Source of the DNA: Burkholderiaceae bacterium
GTDB lineage: Bacteria; Pseudomonadota; Gammaproteobacteria; Burkholderiales; Burkholderiaceae_D
Reading direction: 5' to 3'
Assembly (NCBI GenBank): GCA_018261755.1
Contig: JAGTRJ010000022.1
Coordinates: 1-64,000 of the forward strand
DNA: 64,000 nt
Positions 1 to 9,119 of this stretch are shown piece by piece. A program made the position numbers and the translations under genes. The notes under the pieces are model-generated. The model had not been told where the DNA came from, searched no databases, and worked only from the letters and a program-made list of their open reading frames with translations. The first letter of the stretch is position 1. Each line of letters begins with the position of its first letter.

Positions 1-196
<196 letters not shown>

Positions 197-231
197 CTAC
201 AAATTTTGCAGGACGAGGGGAAATGGCTGTG

Positions 232-1071
232 TCAGCATGCGCGTACATAAATTGGTGCCAGCGGTTCCGCCTGGGTGATTTCAACCAGATTTTCCTTGGC
301 AAGTTCGAGCAGCGCGATGAAATTCACGATTACGATTTGCACGCCGCGGCCGGCATCGAACAGTTCGGAAAATTCGACGAAACCGACTGATTGCAGGTGT
401 GACAGGATGGCCGACATGTGTTCGCGCACCGAAAGTTCCTCGCGCGTGATGACGTGTTTCGCGCTCAGTTGCGCGCGCCGGATCACGGCTTCCAGCGCCG
501 CCTGCAAATCGGTTAGGCTGACGTCCGGCCAGCGCGGCGCGGCGGATTGCATGACGGACGCCTGAGCATGCAGGTAATCGCGTCCGAGTTGCGGCAAGGC
601 GTCGATCTGTTGCGCGGCCAGTTTCATGCGTTCGTATTCGAGCAGGCGGCGCACCAATTCCGCGCGCGGGTCGTTCGTTTCGTCATCCTTGCTGTTCCTC
701 TTGGGCGGCAGCAGCATGCGCGACTTGATTTCAATCAGCATCGCCGCCATCAGCAGGTATTCGGCCGCCAGTTCCAGATTGCGTTCGCGGATCTGGTCAA
801 CGTATTTCAGGTATTGGCCGGTGACTTCCGCCATTGGGATGTCGAGGATGTTGAAATGCTGCTTGCGGATTAGGTACAGCAGCAGGTCAAGCGGCCCTTC
901 GAACGCTTCCAGAAAAATTTCGAGCGCATCCGGCGGGATGTACAGGTCGGTTGGCATCTGGAACAGCGGCTCGCCGTAAAGCTTGGCGAACGCGACGCTA
1001 TCGATCAGCTCGCTTTGCATTTCAGCGGGCAAGACGGACGGCATTTCCTGAGACGAAACCGATGAGTCCAT
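232..1071 (-). CDS. scpA: Segregation and condensation protein A (ScpA)
   Basis: Kleisin subunit of the SMC-ScpA-ScpB condensin, which organises and segregates the chromosome. The 279-residue protein has the family core EAFEGPLDLLLYLIRKQHFNILDIP, AEYLLMAAMLIEIKSRMLLP, and a C-terminal winged-helix region ending near VEITQAEPLAPIYV. The open frame runs further upstream, to 1266, but the extra residues are low-complexity and overlap the DUF3460 gene. The ATG at 1071 (MDSSVSSQ) is preferred because it lies 7 bases after the upstream stop. It sits in a minus-strand run GNAT-DUF3460-scpA-panC and is probably cotranscribed. scpB is not in the window. Confidence 0.93.
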   Translation of the reverse strand: MDSSVSSQEMPSVLPAEMQSELIDSVAFAKLYGEPLFQMPTDLYIPPDALEIFLEAFEGPLDLLLYLIRKQHFNILDIPMAEVTGQYLKYVDQIRERNLELAAEYLLMAAMLIEIKSRMLLPPKRNSKDDETNDPRAELVRRLLEYERMKLAAQQIDALPQLGRDYLHAQASVMQSAAPRWPDVSLTDLQAALEAVIRRAQLSAKHVITREELSVREHMSAILSHLQSVGFVEFSELFDAGRGVQIVIVNFIALLELAKENLVEITQAEPLAPIYVRAC

Positions 1072-1078
1072 TCCAGTG

Positions 1079-1276
1079 TCAATCGTAAACGTAGGATTTG
1101 CGGCGAACCTGCGACGCAGCCGCGCGCTGGGCGCGCTCTGGTTCTTGCTGCGGCCTGTTCCACAGCAGTGCGCGGCCTGCGGTCTGGCGTTCGGCCACGC
1201 CGGGATCGCGGGCCTTCCATTGGTCGATGAACAGCGTGAATTCGGAGCGGTATTCCGGTTTTGCAAACAGGTTCAT
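1079..1276 (-). CDS. DUF3460 family small protein
   Basis: A 65-residue protein of the DUF3460 type, a small family found in Burkholderiales. Recognisable features are a charged N-terminus (NLFAKPEYRSEFT), a central ARDPGVAERQTAGRALLW block with the conserved G-R-A-L-x-W, and a short C-terminus ending SYVYD. No function is known. The ATG at 1276 is preceded by a strong GGAGG six bases upstream; two in-frame GTG codons before it overlap that ribosome site and are unlikely starts. The gene ends 7 bases before scpA and begins 10 bases after the GNAT gene, so it is almost certainly in the same operon. Confidence 0.85.
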   Translation of the reverse strand: MNLFAKPEYRSEFTLFIDQWKARDPGVAERQTAGRALLWNRPQQEPERAQRAAASQVRRKSYVYD

Positions 1277-1286
1277 CACCACCTCC

Positions 1287-1790
1287 CTAGCGGTTGAATG
1301 TGCGGCGCATCATGATGGGCGCCGACTCGCCATGCATGTCGTGCGGATATTCCAGTTCTGGTGCCAGTTCGAAACCGAAGGCGGCGTAGAAATCAACCAG
1401 CCGCGGCTGGTCGGCGCGCACGCCCAGGCGCAGTTCATGCACATCGGCCGACAGTGTGCGGTGAATCACGGCTTCGAGCAGATATTGTGACAGATTCCGG
1501 CTACGGTACATCGGCATCACGCCCATCCGGCGCACTTCCCACACGCCGCTTTCGCCATCGACCGGTAGCCAGCGCACCGAGCCGGACGGTGTGTCGTTGA
1601 CGAGCAGAATGAAAGCACCGCCGCGTTGCAGATCGGCCCGCACCAGTTCGGCGGTTTCGCGGTGACCGCTGGATGTCGGATTGACCTTGTCAGCCCAGGA
1701 GGCTCGCGTCAGTTCCGCGATCAATTGCGCGTCGTTAATCGACGCTTCGCTTATCAGGATGTTCAGGTCGTTGCCTATGTCGTCACTCAT
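1287..1790 (-). CDS. GNAT-family N-acetyltransferase
   Basis: A 167-residue protein with GNAT fold features: an N-terminal beta-alpha unit (LISEASINDAQLIAELTRASW), a central strand pair (GSVRWLPV, GVWEVRRMGVMPMYR) and motif A at about residues 88-110. The acetyl-CoA loop there reads R-S-R-N-L-S rather than the usual Q/R-x-x-G-x-G/A, so cofactor binding may be atypical. A C-terminal VDFYAAFGFEL segment is the usual GNAT motif B. The substrate cannot be predicted. It lies between metG and DUF3460 on the same strand. The family call is good; the function is unknown. Confidence 0.8.
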   Translation of the reverse strand: MSDDIGNDLNILISEASINDAQLIAELTRASWADKVNPTSSGHRETAELVRADLQRGGAFILLVNDTPSGSVRWLPVDGESGVWEVRRMGVMPMYRSRNLSQYLLEAVIHRTLSADVHELRLGVRADQPRLVDFYAAFGFELAPELEYPHDMHGESAPIMMRRTFNR

Positions 1791-1797
1791 ATAAGCT

Positions 1798-1820
1798 CAC
1801 TGCCGGATTGGCCGGCAGTG
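1798..1820 (-). terminator. Stem-loop after metG (weak terminator candidate)
   Basis: A perfect 9-bp stem (CACTGCCGG / CCGGCAGTG) with a 5-base loop lies between the metG stop and the GNAT start. There is no T-run on the minus-strand side, so it could be a pause or processing hairpin rather than a true Rho-independent terminator. Confidence 0.4.
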
Positions 1821-1836
1821 CGTGGTTGAGAATTCC

Positions 1837-3921
1837 TTACCGGATTCGCATGCCGGGTTCGGCGCCGGGCCACGGGTTCAGGATATAGATGCCCGGTTTC
1901 GCCTTTTCATCTTTGGCCGAAGCTGCCAGCACCATCCCTTCGGACAGGCCGAATTTCATCTTGCGCGGCGCGAGGTTCGCGACCATCACCGTCAGCTTGC
2001 CAATTAGTTCTTGCGGTTGGTACGCGGACTTGATGCCGGCGAACACGTTGCGCGTACTGCTTTCGCCGATGTCCAGCGTCAGTCGCAGCAAGCGGTCCGA
2101 GCCTTCGACCAGTTCAGCGTTCACGATCCTGGCGATGCGCAAATCTATTTTGGCGAAATCGTCGATGGTGATCGTCGGTGCGATTTCTTCGATTTCGTTC
2201 GCCGTAGTAGGGGCGGAGGTCGATGTTTCGGCTGCCGCAGGCGCATCGAACAGCGCATCCAGCATTTTCGGTTCGACCCGCTGCATCAGGTGCGAGTAAG
2301 CGTTGACTACATGGCCGTCCGGCAACGGTTGGTTGATGTCGCTCCAGACCATCGGCGGCAGGTTCAGCAGGGCTTCAACCTGTGCGGCCAGTGCGGGCAG
2401 CACAGGCTTCAGGTAAATCGTCAGCACGCGGAACGCTTCCAGCAGCGTGCTGCACACTTCATGCAGCGCCGGTTCGGCCGCAGGGTCTTTCGCCAGCACC
2501 CACGGTTTGTGCTGGTCGACGTAGGCGTTGATGATGTCGGCCTGATGCATGATCGCGCGCAGCGCGCGGCCATATTCGCGTGCCTGGTAATCCTTCGCGA
2601 TTTCATCGGCGGCGGCGCGCACCGTTTCGAGGAAACCGGCGTTTTCCGGCGCGAGTCTGGCCGTGATCTTGCCGCCGAATCGCTTGGCGATGAAGCCGGC
2701 CGAGCGGCTGGCGATGTTGACGTACTTGCCGATCAAATCGGAATTCACGCGTGCGACGAAATCTTCCGGGTTGAAATCGACGTCCTCGACGTGCGAGTTC
2801 AGCTTGGCCGCAATGTAGTAGCGCAGCCACTCCGGATTCATGCCGAGGTCGAGATAGCGCAGCGGCGAAATGCCGGTGCCGCGCGACTTGGACATCTTCT
2901 CGCCCGAAACGGTGATGAAACCATGCACGAACACGTTGTTCGGCACGCGCATGCCGGAAAATTTCAGCATCGCCGGCCAGAACAGCGTGTGGAAATAGGT
3001 GATGTCCTTGCCGATGAAGTGGTATTGCTCGGTTTCGGGATCAGCCATGAATGCATCGTAATCCCGGCCGGTCTTGCCGAAATAGTTTTTCAGTGACGCC
3101 AGATAGCCGACTGGCGCATCGAGCCAGACATAGAAATATTTACCCGGTTCGTCCGGAATTTCGATGCCGAAATACGGTGCGTCACGGCTGATGTCCCAGT
3201 CGCCCAGGCCTTCACTTTCGTCGCCGAGCCACTCGCGCGCTTTGTTCGCCACTTCCGGCTGCAGGCGTGGCACGCCATCGACGTCGCCCAATGCCCAGTT
3301 TTTCAGGAAGGCGACGCATTGCGGGTCGGACAGCTTGAAGAAGAAATGTTCGGACGTTTTCATCACCGGCGCGGCGCCGGTCAGGGTCGAATACGGATTT
3401 TTCAGCTCGGTCGGCGCATATACCGCGCCACAGGCTTCGCACGAATCGCCATATTGGTCGGCCGCGCCGCATTTCGGGCACGCACCCTTGATGTAGCGAT
3501 CCGGCAGGAACATGTTTTTCACCGGATCGTAGAACTGTTCGATCGTCTTGGTCGAGATGAAGCCGGCCGCTTTCAGGTTGCGGTAAATCGTTTGCGACAG
3601 TTCGTGGTTTTCCGCGCCGTCGGTCGAATGCCAGTTGTCGAACGAGATATGGAAGCCGTCCAGATACTGCTTGCGACCAGCGGCGATCTTGCCGACGAAT
3701 TCCTGCGGCGTGACGCCGGCCTTTTCCGCCGCGATCATGATCGGTGCGCCATGCGCATCGTCGGCGCAGACGAAATGCACCTCGCGCTGCTGGCCTTCAT
3801 CCCGCTGCATTCGCTGGAAGCGCACCCAGATGTCGGCCTGGATGTATTCCATGATGTGGCCGATGTGGAACGGACCGTTGGCGTAGGGCAGGGCAGTGGT
3901 AACGAACAGCTTGCGGGTCAT
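1837..3921 (-). CDS. metG: Methionyl-tRNA synthetase
   Basis: Charges tRNA-Met with methionine; class I aminoacyl-tRNA synthetase of 694 residues, the long form. Visible features: the HIGH motif at about residues 12-22 ([11 protein letters not shown]), a four-cysteine zinc knuckle (C148, C151, C161, C164), WLDAP in the catalytic core, KMSKS at 342-346, an anticodon-binding helical domain, and a C-terminal EMAP/Trbp-type tRNA-binding domain (about 590-694, [12 protein letters not shown]...[12 protein letters not shown]) that also dimerises the enzyme. It is divergent from mrp with about 120 bases between them, a common betaproteobacterial arrangement. Complete and unremarkable. Confidence 0.98.
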   Translation of the reverse strand: MTRKLFVTTALPYANGPFHIGHIMEYIQADIWVRFQRMQRDEGQQREVHFVCADDAHGAPIMIAAEKAGVTPQEFVGKIAAGRKQYLDGFHISFDNWHSTDGAENHELSQTIYRNLKAAGFISTKTIEQFYDPVKNMFLPDRYIKGACPKCGAADQYGDSCEACGAVYAPTELKNPYSTLTGAAPVMKTSEHFFFKLSDPQCVAFLKNWALGDVDGVPRLQPEVANKAREWLGDESEGLGDWDISRDAPYFGIEIPDEPGKYFYVWLDAPVGYLASLKNYFGKTGRDYDAFMADPETEQYHFIGKDITYFHTLFWPAMLKFSGMRVPNNVFVHGFITVSGEKMSKSRGTGISPLRYLDLGMNPEWLRYYIAAKLNSHVEDVDFNPEDFVARVNSDLIGKYVNIASRSAGFIAKRFGGKITARLAPENAGFLETVRAAADEIAKDYQAREYGRALRAIMHQADIINAYVDQHKPWVLAKDPAAEPALHEVCSTLLEAFRVLTIYLKPVLPALAAQVEALLNLPPMVWSDINQPLPDGHVVNAYSHLMQRVEPKMLDALFDAPAAAETSTSAPTTANEIEEIAPTITIDDFAKIDLRIARIVNAELVEGSDRLLRLTLDIGESSTRNVFAGIKSAYQPQELIGKLTVMVANLAPRKMKFGLSEGMVLAASAKDEKAKPGIYILNPWPGAEPGMRIR

Positions 3922-4042
3922 GACTCAGGCAATGAAAAAAGAGGGAATTCCCATTTTACCAGCCGATGGCCGTCAGGCGAATAGGGACATGCTGCCAGCC
4001 GCCGCTTTTTGGGCTAGACTCCTCGGATTACGGGAGCGAAGC

Positions 4043-5134
4043 ATGACTATCACCAACGAACATATCAATCAGGTGCTGGCTGGCGTCATCGATCCGGATC
4101 TTGGCCGGGATTACGTGGCGGCCAGGGCGGTCAAGCGCATCGAGATCAACGGCACCGATGTGTCGCTGACGATCGAACTTGGTTATCCGGCGCGCAGTCG
4201 GTTCGAAGCAATCCGGCAGCAGGTTGAGGCCGCGCTGACGGGCATTGATGGCATCGGCAAGGTCAAGGTTTCCGTGGCGGAGAATATCGTGCCGCACGCG
4301 GTGCAGGGTGGCACACGGCCGCTGAAGAACGTCAAGAACGTGATTGCGGTCGCGTCCGGCAAGGGCGGCGTCGGCAAATCGACCACTGCGGTCAATCTGG
4401 CGCTGGCGCTGGCGGCAGAGGGGGCGAGAGTCGGATTGCTCGATGCCGACATCTACGGCCCGTCGCAGCCGGCGATGATGGGGCTGGCCGGCCAGAAACC
4501 GCTGACGAAGGATGGCCAGACGATGGAGCCGCTGGAGAATTACGGCGTGCAGGTGTCGTCGGTCGGCTTCATGATCGATCCGGACGAGCCGATGATCTGG
4601 CGCGGGCCGATGGTGTCGCAGGCGCTGCAGCAACTGGTGACGCAGACCAACTGGCACGAGCTCGATTATCTGATTATCGACATGCCGCCCGGCACTGGCG
4701 ATATCCAGCTGACGCTGGCGCAAAAGGTGCCGGTGACCGGCGCGGTGATCGTCACCACGCCGCAGGATATCGCGCTGCTGGATGCAAAAAAAGGTTTGAA
4801 GATGTTCGAAAAAGTTGGCATTCCGATCCTCGGCATCGTCGAAAACATGAGCGTGCATGTCTGTTCGAATTGCGGTCATGCGGAGCCGGTTTTCGGTACT
4901 GGCGGCGGCGAGAAGATGTGTGCCGAATACGGCGTCGATTTCCTTGGCGCGCTGCCGCTGGCGCTGGCGATTCGCGAGCAGACCGATGCCGGCAAGCCGA
5001 CAGTGGTGGCCGAGCCGGATGGCGCGGCGGCCAAAATCTACCGCCAGATTGCGCGGCGGATGACGGCGAAGGTCGCATTGAGACCGAAGGATTTGTCGGG
5101 CAAGCTGCCGCCGGTGGTGGTCGCGCCGGCCTGA
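4043..5134 (+). CDS. mrp: Mrp/ApbC iron-sulfur cluster carrier ATPase
   Basis: Cytoplasmic P-loop NTPase that carries and transfers Fe-S clusters to apoproteins. The 363-residue protein starts with a MIP18/DUF59-like domain (residues 1-85), followed by the deviant Walker A SGKGGVGKST at 105-114, a DADIYGPSQP switch, DMPPGTGD, and the cluster-ligating CxxC at C274/C277 (VCSNCGH). The open frame extends 49 codons further upstream, but the ATG at 4043 has a GGGAG site nine bases upstream and matches the family N-terminus. Divergent from metG. It may supply Fe-S clusters to formate dehydrogenase and aconitase, but that is inference. Confidence 0.95.
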   Translation: MTITNEHINQVLAGVIDPDLGRDYVAARAVKRIEINGTDVSLTIELGYPARSRFEAIRQQVEAALTGIDGIGKVKVSVAENIVPHAVQGGTRPLKNVKNVIAVASGKGGVGKSTTAVNLALALAAEGARVGLLDADIYGPSQPAMMGLAGQKPLTKDGQTMEPLENYGVQVSSVGFMIDPDEPMIWRGPMVSQALQQLVTQTNWHELDYLIIDMPPGTGDIQLTLAQKVPVTGAVIVTTPQDIALLDAKKGLKMFEKVGIPILGIVENMSVHVCSNCGHAEPVFGTGGGEKMCAEYGVDFLGALPLALAIREQTDAGKPTVVAEPDGAAAKIYRQIARRMTAKVALRPKDLSGKLPPVVVAPA

Positions 5135-5172
5135 CCGTTCGTCAACCGGTCAGCGCGGGCTTCTGACGGGCC

Positions 5173-5196
5173 GAAAAATACTGGCGGGAGTATTTT
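5173..5196 (+). repeat. Dispersed intergenic repeat, copy A (hairpin part only)
   Basis: Holds the hairpin module of the repeat family: AAAATACT, six bases, then AGTATTTT. The 5' GGGGTAT and GGCCAC blocks of the full element are absent. It lies between the convergent mrp and regulator genes and may double as a bidirectional terminator. Confidence 0.6.
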
Positions 5197-5248
5197 CAGA
5201 GGGCCGCGGAAGTCGGGGCCGAACAGTACCTTTGGCGGGATTACTCCG

Positions 5249-6325
5249 TCATGGGCGGGGCTGGAAAGCCGTTTCGAGTGTCAGGACGCGGCCAGTATCG
5301 GTCGCGTCGTAACCGATCAGATGACTTACGCGCTCGCGGAAATCGTCGCTTTGCAGGATGTCGAGCACATTGCGTAGCGGCGCCCTGCGCAGTGCTTCCT
5401 TTTCGGCGGCGAAGAAATACCGCTCGCGCACCAGCGGGATGAAATCGAGGTTGAATTGCCGTGCGGCGGTTTCGACGCCGAAACCGGCATTCGCCATGCC
5501 GCTGGCGATGTAGGCGGCAATGGCTGAATGCGTGAATTCCTCGGTCTGGAAACCGTTGATCGATTCTTTCGCAATGCCGGCACGTGCCAGCAGCGTTTCG
5601 AGCAGGATGCGCGTGCCGGAACCGGCCTGGCGGTTGACGAAGCGGATGTCAGGGCGCGTCAGGTCGGTTAGCGCGTGGATGCCCTTCGGGTTGCCGTGCG
5701 CGATCAGCAAGCCCTGATTCATCACCGCCAGATGGATCAGGCAATGCCTTTCCGGATCGAGCCACGGTGAATAGCGGGCGATGGTTTCCGCTTCGAATTC
5801 GCCCAGCGGAATGCGGAATCCGGCCAGATCGCATTCCTGCCGTGCCAGCGCGGTCACTGCTCCGGTGCTGCTCAGGTAGCGCAGTTCTATCGGCAAACCT
5901 TCCGCGTTCAGGCGTCTGACCAATTCTTCGACCGCAAAGCCATGTCGCGCAATCAACCGTACGTTGTTGCGTTCGGTCATCATGCTTTTGCTTAGTTCGA
6001 TTTCCAGTTCGGATGACAGGCTTTCCAGCGTCGGCGACAAGCGCGCTGCAATGCGTTTGTCGGCCCACAGCAGCGTGGTGGCCAGATGGGTCAGGCGTGT
6101 GCCTCGGCCACGTTGTTTTTTCAGCAGTTCGCCGCCGAAAATGGTTTCAGCTTCGCGCAGCATTCCCCATGCGTGACGATATGACAGATGGACCGTTTTG
6201 GCCGCCTGAAGAATGGCGCCTTCAGTCTGGATGGCTGATAACAAACGCAGCAGCATTGCAGTGTCCATGGCAGCGTTGTTGCCATATGCGATGCGCCAGT
6301 GTGGTTCGATGGAAACTTTGTACAT
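5249..6325 (-). CDS. ModE/LysR-type HTH regulator with substrate-binding domain (FdsR-like)
   Basis: A 358-residue transcription regulator. Residues 20-95 form a ModE/LysR-type winged helix (MDTAMLLRLLSAIQTEGAI, LSYRHAWGMLREAE, then RGRGTRLT), and residues 110-340 form a periplasmic-binding-protein-like effector domain (VRLIARHG..., VNRQAGSGTRILLETLL, GMANAGFGVET). This architecture matches regulators of formate dehydrogenase operons in Cupriavidus (FdsR) and molybdate-type regulators. Transcribed divergently from the OFA transporter, with fdhD just beyond, so formate, oxalate or molybdate sensing is a reasonable inference. Start chosen at 6325 (MYKVSIEPHW); an alternative 6 codons upstream exists and no strong ribosome site is visible for either. 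Confidence 0.75.
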   Translation of the reverse strand: MYKVSIEPHWRIAYGNNAAMDTAMLLRLLSAIQTEGAILQAAKTVHLSYRHAWGMLREAETIFGGELLKKQRGRGTRLTHLATTLLWADKRIAARLSPTLESLSSELEIELSKSMMTERNNVRLIARHGFAVEELVRRLNAEGLPIELRYLSSTGAVTALARQECDLAGFRIPLGEFEAETIARYSPWLDPERHCLIHLAVMNQGLLIAHGNPKGIHALTDLTRPDIRFVNRQAGSGTRILLETLLARAGIAKESINGFQTEEFTHSAIAAYIASGMANAGFGVETAARQFNLDFIPLVRERYFFAAEKEALRRAPLRNVLDILQSDDFRERVSHLIGYDATDTGRVLTLETAFQPRP

Positions 6326-6440
6326 GCGGCATTGTAGCGACAACTTATTGCATGTGCAAAAAAAAGCATATAGCCCTTGCTTTTTTCCGATGGTAATATC
6401 GTTGATGGAGATTTTGTGTTGTAGTGCATGAGGGCCATAA

Positions 6441-6485
6441 ATGTGGAGTTGGAGAGCACCACATGTGGGGTTGGGAGAACACCAC
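6441..6485 (+). promoter_or_regulatory. Tandem near-identical repeats upstream of the OFA transporter
   Basis: Two adjacent units of 22 and 23 bases (6441-6462 and 6463-6485) share ATGTGG-x-GTTGG...ACACCAC/GCACCAC. Each unit is itself an imperfect inverted repeat with GTGG at one end and CCAC at the other. They lie 36 bases before the transporter start, between it and the divergent FdsR-like regulator. A pair of operator sites or an RNA leader hairpin would both fit. Confidence 0.6.
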
Positions 6486-6521
6486 TTTTGCGGCCTTCGA
6501 TTAAATTAAAGGAGAGTATGT

Positions 6522-8192
6522 ATGTCTGCGTTCAAGCGTCTAGGCAAGGAGTACACTATTGGCGGGGAGGGATTTAACCGCTGGATGGTGCCTGCATCAG
6601 CGTTGATGATTCACCTTTGCGTCGGTATGGGTTACGGCATGTCCGTGTTCTGGCTGCCGATGTCCCGTCTGGTTGGCGTTCAGCAAGGTCTTGGCAAGTC
6701 CTTGGTCTGTCCGTCCGACATGAGCATTTTCGCCCAACTGTTCACCACCAGCTGCGACTGGAAAGTCGTGATGTGCAGTGTCGTATTCGGCATTCTGTTT
6801 TTCATGCTGGGCACGACCACCGCAATTCTGGGTAACTGGCTTGAGCATGTTGGCCCGCGCAAATGCGCCGTCGTATCGTGCATCTGCTGGTGTACCTTCC
6901 TGCTGGTCGCTACCGTCGGCACATTCACCCACCAGCTGTGGCTGATGTGGCTGGGTGCCGTGATTGGCGGTGTGGGCCTGGGTCTGGGTTATATCACCCC
7001 CGTGTCCACGTTGATCAAATGGTTCCCGGATCGCGTCGGCATGGCAACCGGTTTCGCTGTCGGCGGTTTTGGCGGCGGCGCAATGGTTGGCGCACCGTTC
7101 GCGCAGGCGCTGATGGGCATGTATGCGACCCCGACTTCCGTCGGCCTGTGGCAGACCTTCCTCACGATGGCTATCGTTTACTGCGCTTTCATGTTGTGCG
7201 GTGCGTTCTCCATCCGTGTGTCTCCTCCGGGATATATGCCGGCCGGCTATGTGCCGAAGGCGACGGGCAACATGGTTGACGACGGTCACGGCGGCCTGAT
7301 CGAGGCTTCCGCGTTCAACGTTGAAACCAGCCGAGCAATGAGAACGCCGCAATTCTGGTTCTGCTGGGGCATGTTGTTCCTGAACATCGCGGCAGGTATC
7401 GGCGTCATTTCGATGGCTTCGCCGCTGCTGCAAGAGGTATTCGCAGGTAACCTGATCGGCCTGCCGGGCGTGGGCTTCGACCAGCTGACTGATGCGCAAA
7501 AAGGTCAGGTGGCGGTGATTGCCGCAGGCTTCACCGGTCTGCTGTCGCTGTTCAACATCGCAGGCCGCCTGTGCTGGGCTACGCTGTCCGATTTCCTGGG
7601 CCGCAAGAACACGTATTACATCTTCTTCGTCGTCGGCGCGATTCTGTACGCGACCATCCCGACGCTGGCTTCGTCGCTGAACCTGATGCTGTTCCTGGTA
7701 GCGGTCTGCATCTGTCTGACCTTCTACGGCGGCGGCTTTGCCACCATTCCGGCCTATCTGGCTGACCTGTTCGGCACCCAGTTCGTCGGCGCGATTCACG
7801 GCCGTCTGCTGACCGCATGGTCCACCGCCGGTCTGACCAGCCCGCTGTTGATCAACGTTATCCGCGACATGCAGATCAACGCTGGCGTACCGCGCGCACA
7901 AGCCTACAGCGTCACGCTGTACATCATGGCCTGCTTCCTGGTTGTTGGCGGCCTGTGTGCGGTGTTCATCCGTCCGGTAGCACAGAAATTCTGGATGACT
8001 GACGATGAGCTGAAGGCCGTTCAAGCCAAGCTGAACGACAAGATTGCCCACGCTGCCGAATCCGGTGATATTCCGGTCAAGAAGCCGACCTCGACCGGCA
8101 AGCTGATTGGTGCATGGCTGGTTGTCGGCATTCCGCTGGCATATGGTATCTATGAAACCATTCTGCAAACGGCGAAGATGTTCGTGAAATAA
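6522..8192 (+). CDS. OFA-family (oxalate:formate antiporter-like) MFS transporter
   Basis: A 556-residue polytopic inner-membrane protein of the major facilitator superfamily, OFA family, whose type member OxlT exchanges oxalate for formate. Visible: an N-terminal cytoplasmic stretch, about 12 hydrophobic helices, the GxGLGYITPVSTLIKWFPDRVGMATG signature typical of OFA proteins (about residues 147-173), a central hydrophilic loop (about 230-275) and SDFLGRKNTYY between the halves of the second bundle. It is longer than classical OxlT (about 420 residues); the extra length includes a cysteine-containing insert after helix 1 (VCPSDM...TTSCDW) and a C-terminal region with one more hydrophobic helix. 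A strong ribosome site AAAGGAGAG precedes the ATG. Context (FdsR-like regulator, fdhD) points to formate/oxalate, though lactate or other monocarboxylates cannot be excluded. Confidence 0.85.
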   Translation: MSAFKRLGKEYTIGGEGFNRWMVPASALMIHLCVGMGYGMSVFWLPMSRLVGVQQGLGKSLVCPSDMSIFAQLFTTSCDWKVVMCSVVFGILFFMLGTTTAILGNWLEHVGPRKCAVVSCICWCTFLLVATVGTFTHQLWLMWLGAVIGGVGLGLGYITPVSTLIKWFPDRVGMATGFAVGGFGGGAMVGAPFAQALMGMYATPTSVGLWQTFLTMAIVYCAFMLCGAFSIRVSPPGYMPAGYVPKATGNMVDDGHGGLIEASAFNVETSRAMRTPQFWFCWGMLFLNIAAGIGVISMASPLLQEVFAGNLIGLPGVGFDQLTDAQKGQVAVIAAGFTGLLSLFNIAGRLCWATLSDFLGRKNTYYIFFVVGAILYATIPTLASSLNLMLFLVAVCICLTFYGGGFATIPAYLADLFGTQFVGAIHGRLLTAWSTAGLTSPLLINVIRDMQINAGVPRAQAYSVTLYIMACFLVVGGLCAVFIRPVAQKFWMTDDELKAVQAKLNDKIAHAAESGDIPVKKPTSTGKLIGAWLVVGIPLAYGIYETILQTAKMFVK

Positions 8193-8218
8193 TCGCCCGC
8201 CGTCATTCGGCAAGCGAC

Positions 8219-8251
8219 AAAACGCCCGCGGTTCGACCCGCGGGCGTTTTT
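8219..8251 (+). terminator. Rho-independent terminator after the OFA transporter
   Basis: A perfect GC-rich stem (AACGCCCGCGG / CCGCGGGCGTT) with a short loop is followed by a T-run. It separates the transporter from fdhD, implying that fdhD has its own promoter or depends on read-through. Confidence 0.9.
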
Positions 8252-8273
8252 CATTCCGCGGTACAATTTCCGC

Positions 8274-9101
8274 ATGTCAAAACCACTCATTTCCCAATCC
8301 TCTGCGCCGCTGATCGCCGAAATCGACGTGGTCGATGAACGTGGCCGCCATAGCAGCATCAACATTCCCGCCGAGCGTCCGCTGACGGTGTATCTGGACA
8401 AGCGCGAACTGGTGACGCTGATGACGATGGGCGGTTGGCCGGAAGCGCTGGTGCTCGGTTATCTGCGCAACCAGCGGCTGGTGCGTTCGCTGGATGAAAT
8501 TGCATCGGTGCAGGTTGACTGGGAAGTCGAATCGGCTGCTGTCACCACGCATGGCGGCGTGGATCGGATCGAGGAGCGCACGGCGAAAAAGGTGGTCACC
8601 ACCGGTTGCGGGCAGGGCACGGTGTTCGGCGGACTGATGGACGAAATAGAATCGGTCATGCTGCCGCCAGATGCGCGCATCAGCCAGCAGGTGATTTACC
8701 GCATCGTGGATGCGATCCGCAACCAGTCGTCGATTTACAAGCAGGCCGGTTCGGTGCATGCGTGCGCATTGTTTTCGCGCCAGGGCGAGCTGATTTATTT
8801 CATAGAGGATATCGGTCGGCACAATGCGGTCGATGCCATCGCCGGTAGCATGTGGCTTGACGGCATGGATGGCGGCGACAAGATTTTCTACACCACCGGC
8901 CGGCTGACGTCGGAAATGGTGATCAAGGGCGCGCAGATGGGCATTCCGTTTCTGATGTCGCGCTCTGGCACGACGCAGATGGGACACGCGGTGGCGAGCC
9001 AGGTTGGCGCAACCCTCATCGGGCGCTGCAGCGGCCGGCATTTCCTCGCGCTGGCCGGCGCAGCTCGGATTGATTTCGACGCCGAGTTGCAGCAAGCCTG
9101 A
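8274..9101 (+). CDS. fdhD: Formate dehydrogenase accessory sulfurtransferase FdhD
   Basis: FdhD passes sulfur from IscS to the molybdenum/bis-MGD cofactor, an essential step for active formate dehydrogenase. The 275-residue protein has the family blocks RPLTVYLDKRELVTLMTMG, EALVLGYLRNQRLV, the GSVHACALFS strand, ED(I)GRHNAVDAIAG at about residues 180-193 and TTGRLTSEMVIKGAQMGIPFLMSRS. The catalytic loop near residue 112 reads TTGCGQGT: only the first cysteine of the CxxC found in E. coli FdhD is present. It is preceded by the transporter and by the FdsR-like regulator on the opposite strand; no formate dehydrogenase subunits lie in the window. Confidence 0.93.
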   Translation: MSKPLISQSSAPLIAEIDVVDERGRHSSINIPAERPLTVYLDKRELVTLMTMGGWPEALVLGYLRNQRLVRSLDEIASVQVDWEVESAAVTTHGGVDRIEERTAKKVVTTGCGQGTVFGGLMDEIESVMLPPDARISQQVIYRIVDAIRNQSSIYKQAGSVHACALFSRQGELIYFIEDIGRHNAVDAIAGSMWLDGMDGGDKIFYTTGRLTSEMVIKGAQMGIPFLMSRSGTTQMGHAVASQVGATLIGRCSGRHFLALAGAARIDFDAELQQA

Positions 9102-9119
9102 CAAAAAGGCCATTTCGTT

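Noticed and set aside
5249-6325. Classical LysR-type regulator
   Set aside because: The N-terminus fits a ModE-like HTH and the effector domain resembles PBP-like domains of FdsR/ModE proteins better than the LysR substrate domain; kept as FdsR-like instead.
6441-6485. CRISPR array
   Set aside because: Only two adjacent units with no spacers; no cas genes in the window.
6597-8213. 538-codon minus-strand open frame opposite the OFA transporter
   Set aside because: His/Gln/Arg-rich translation without any family motif; an artefact of the GC-rich third-position bias of the real gene on the other strand.
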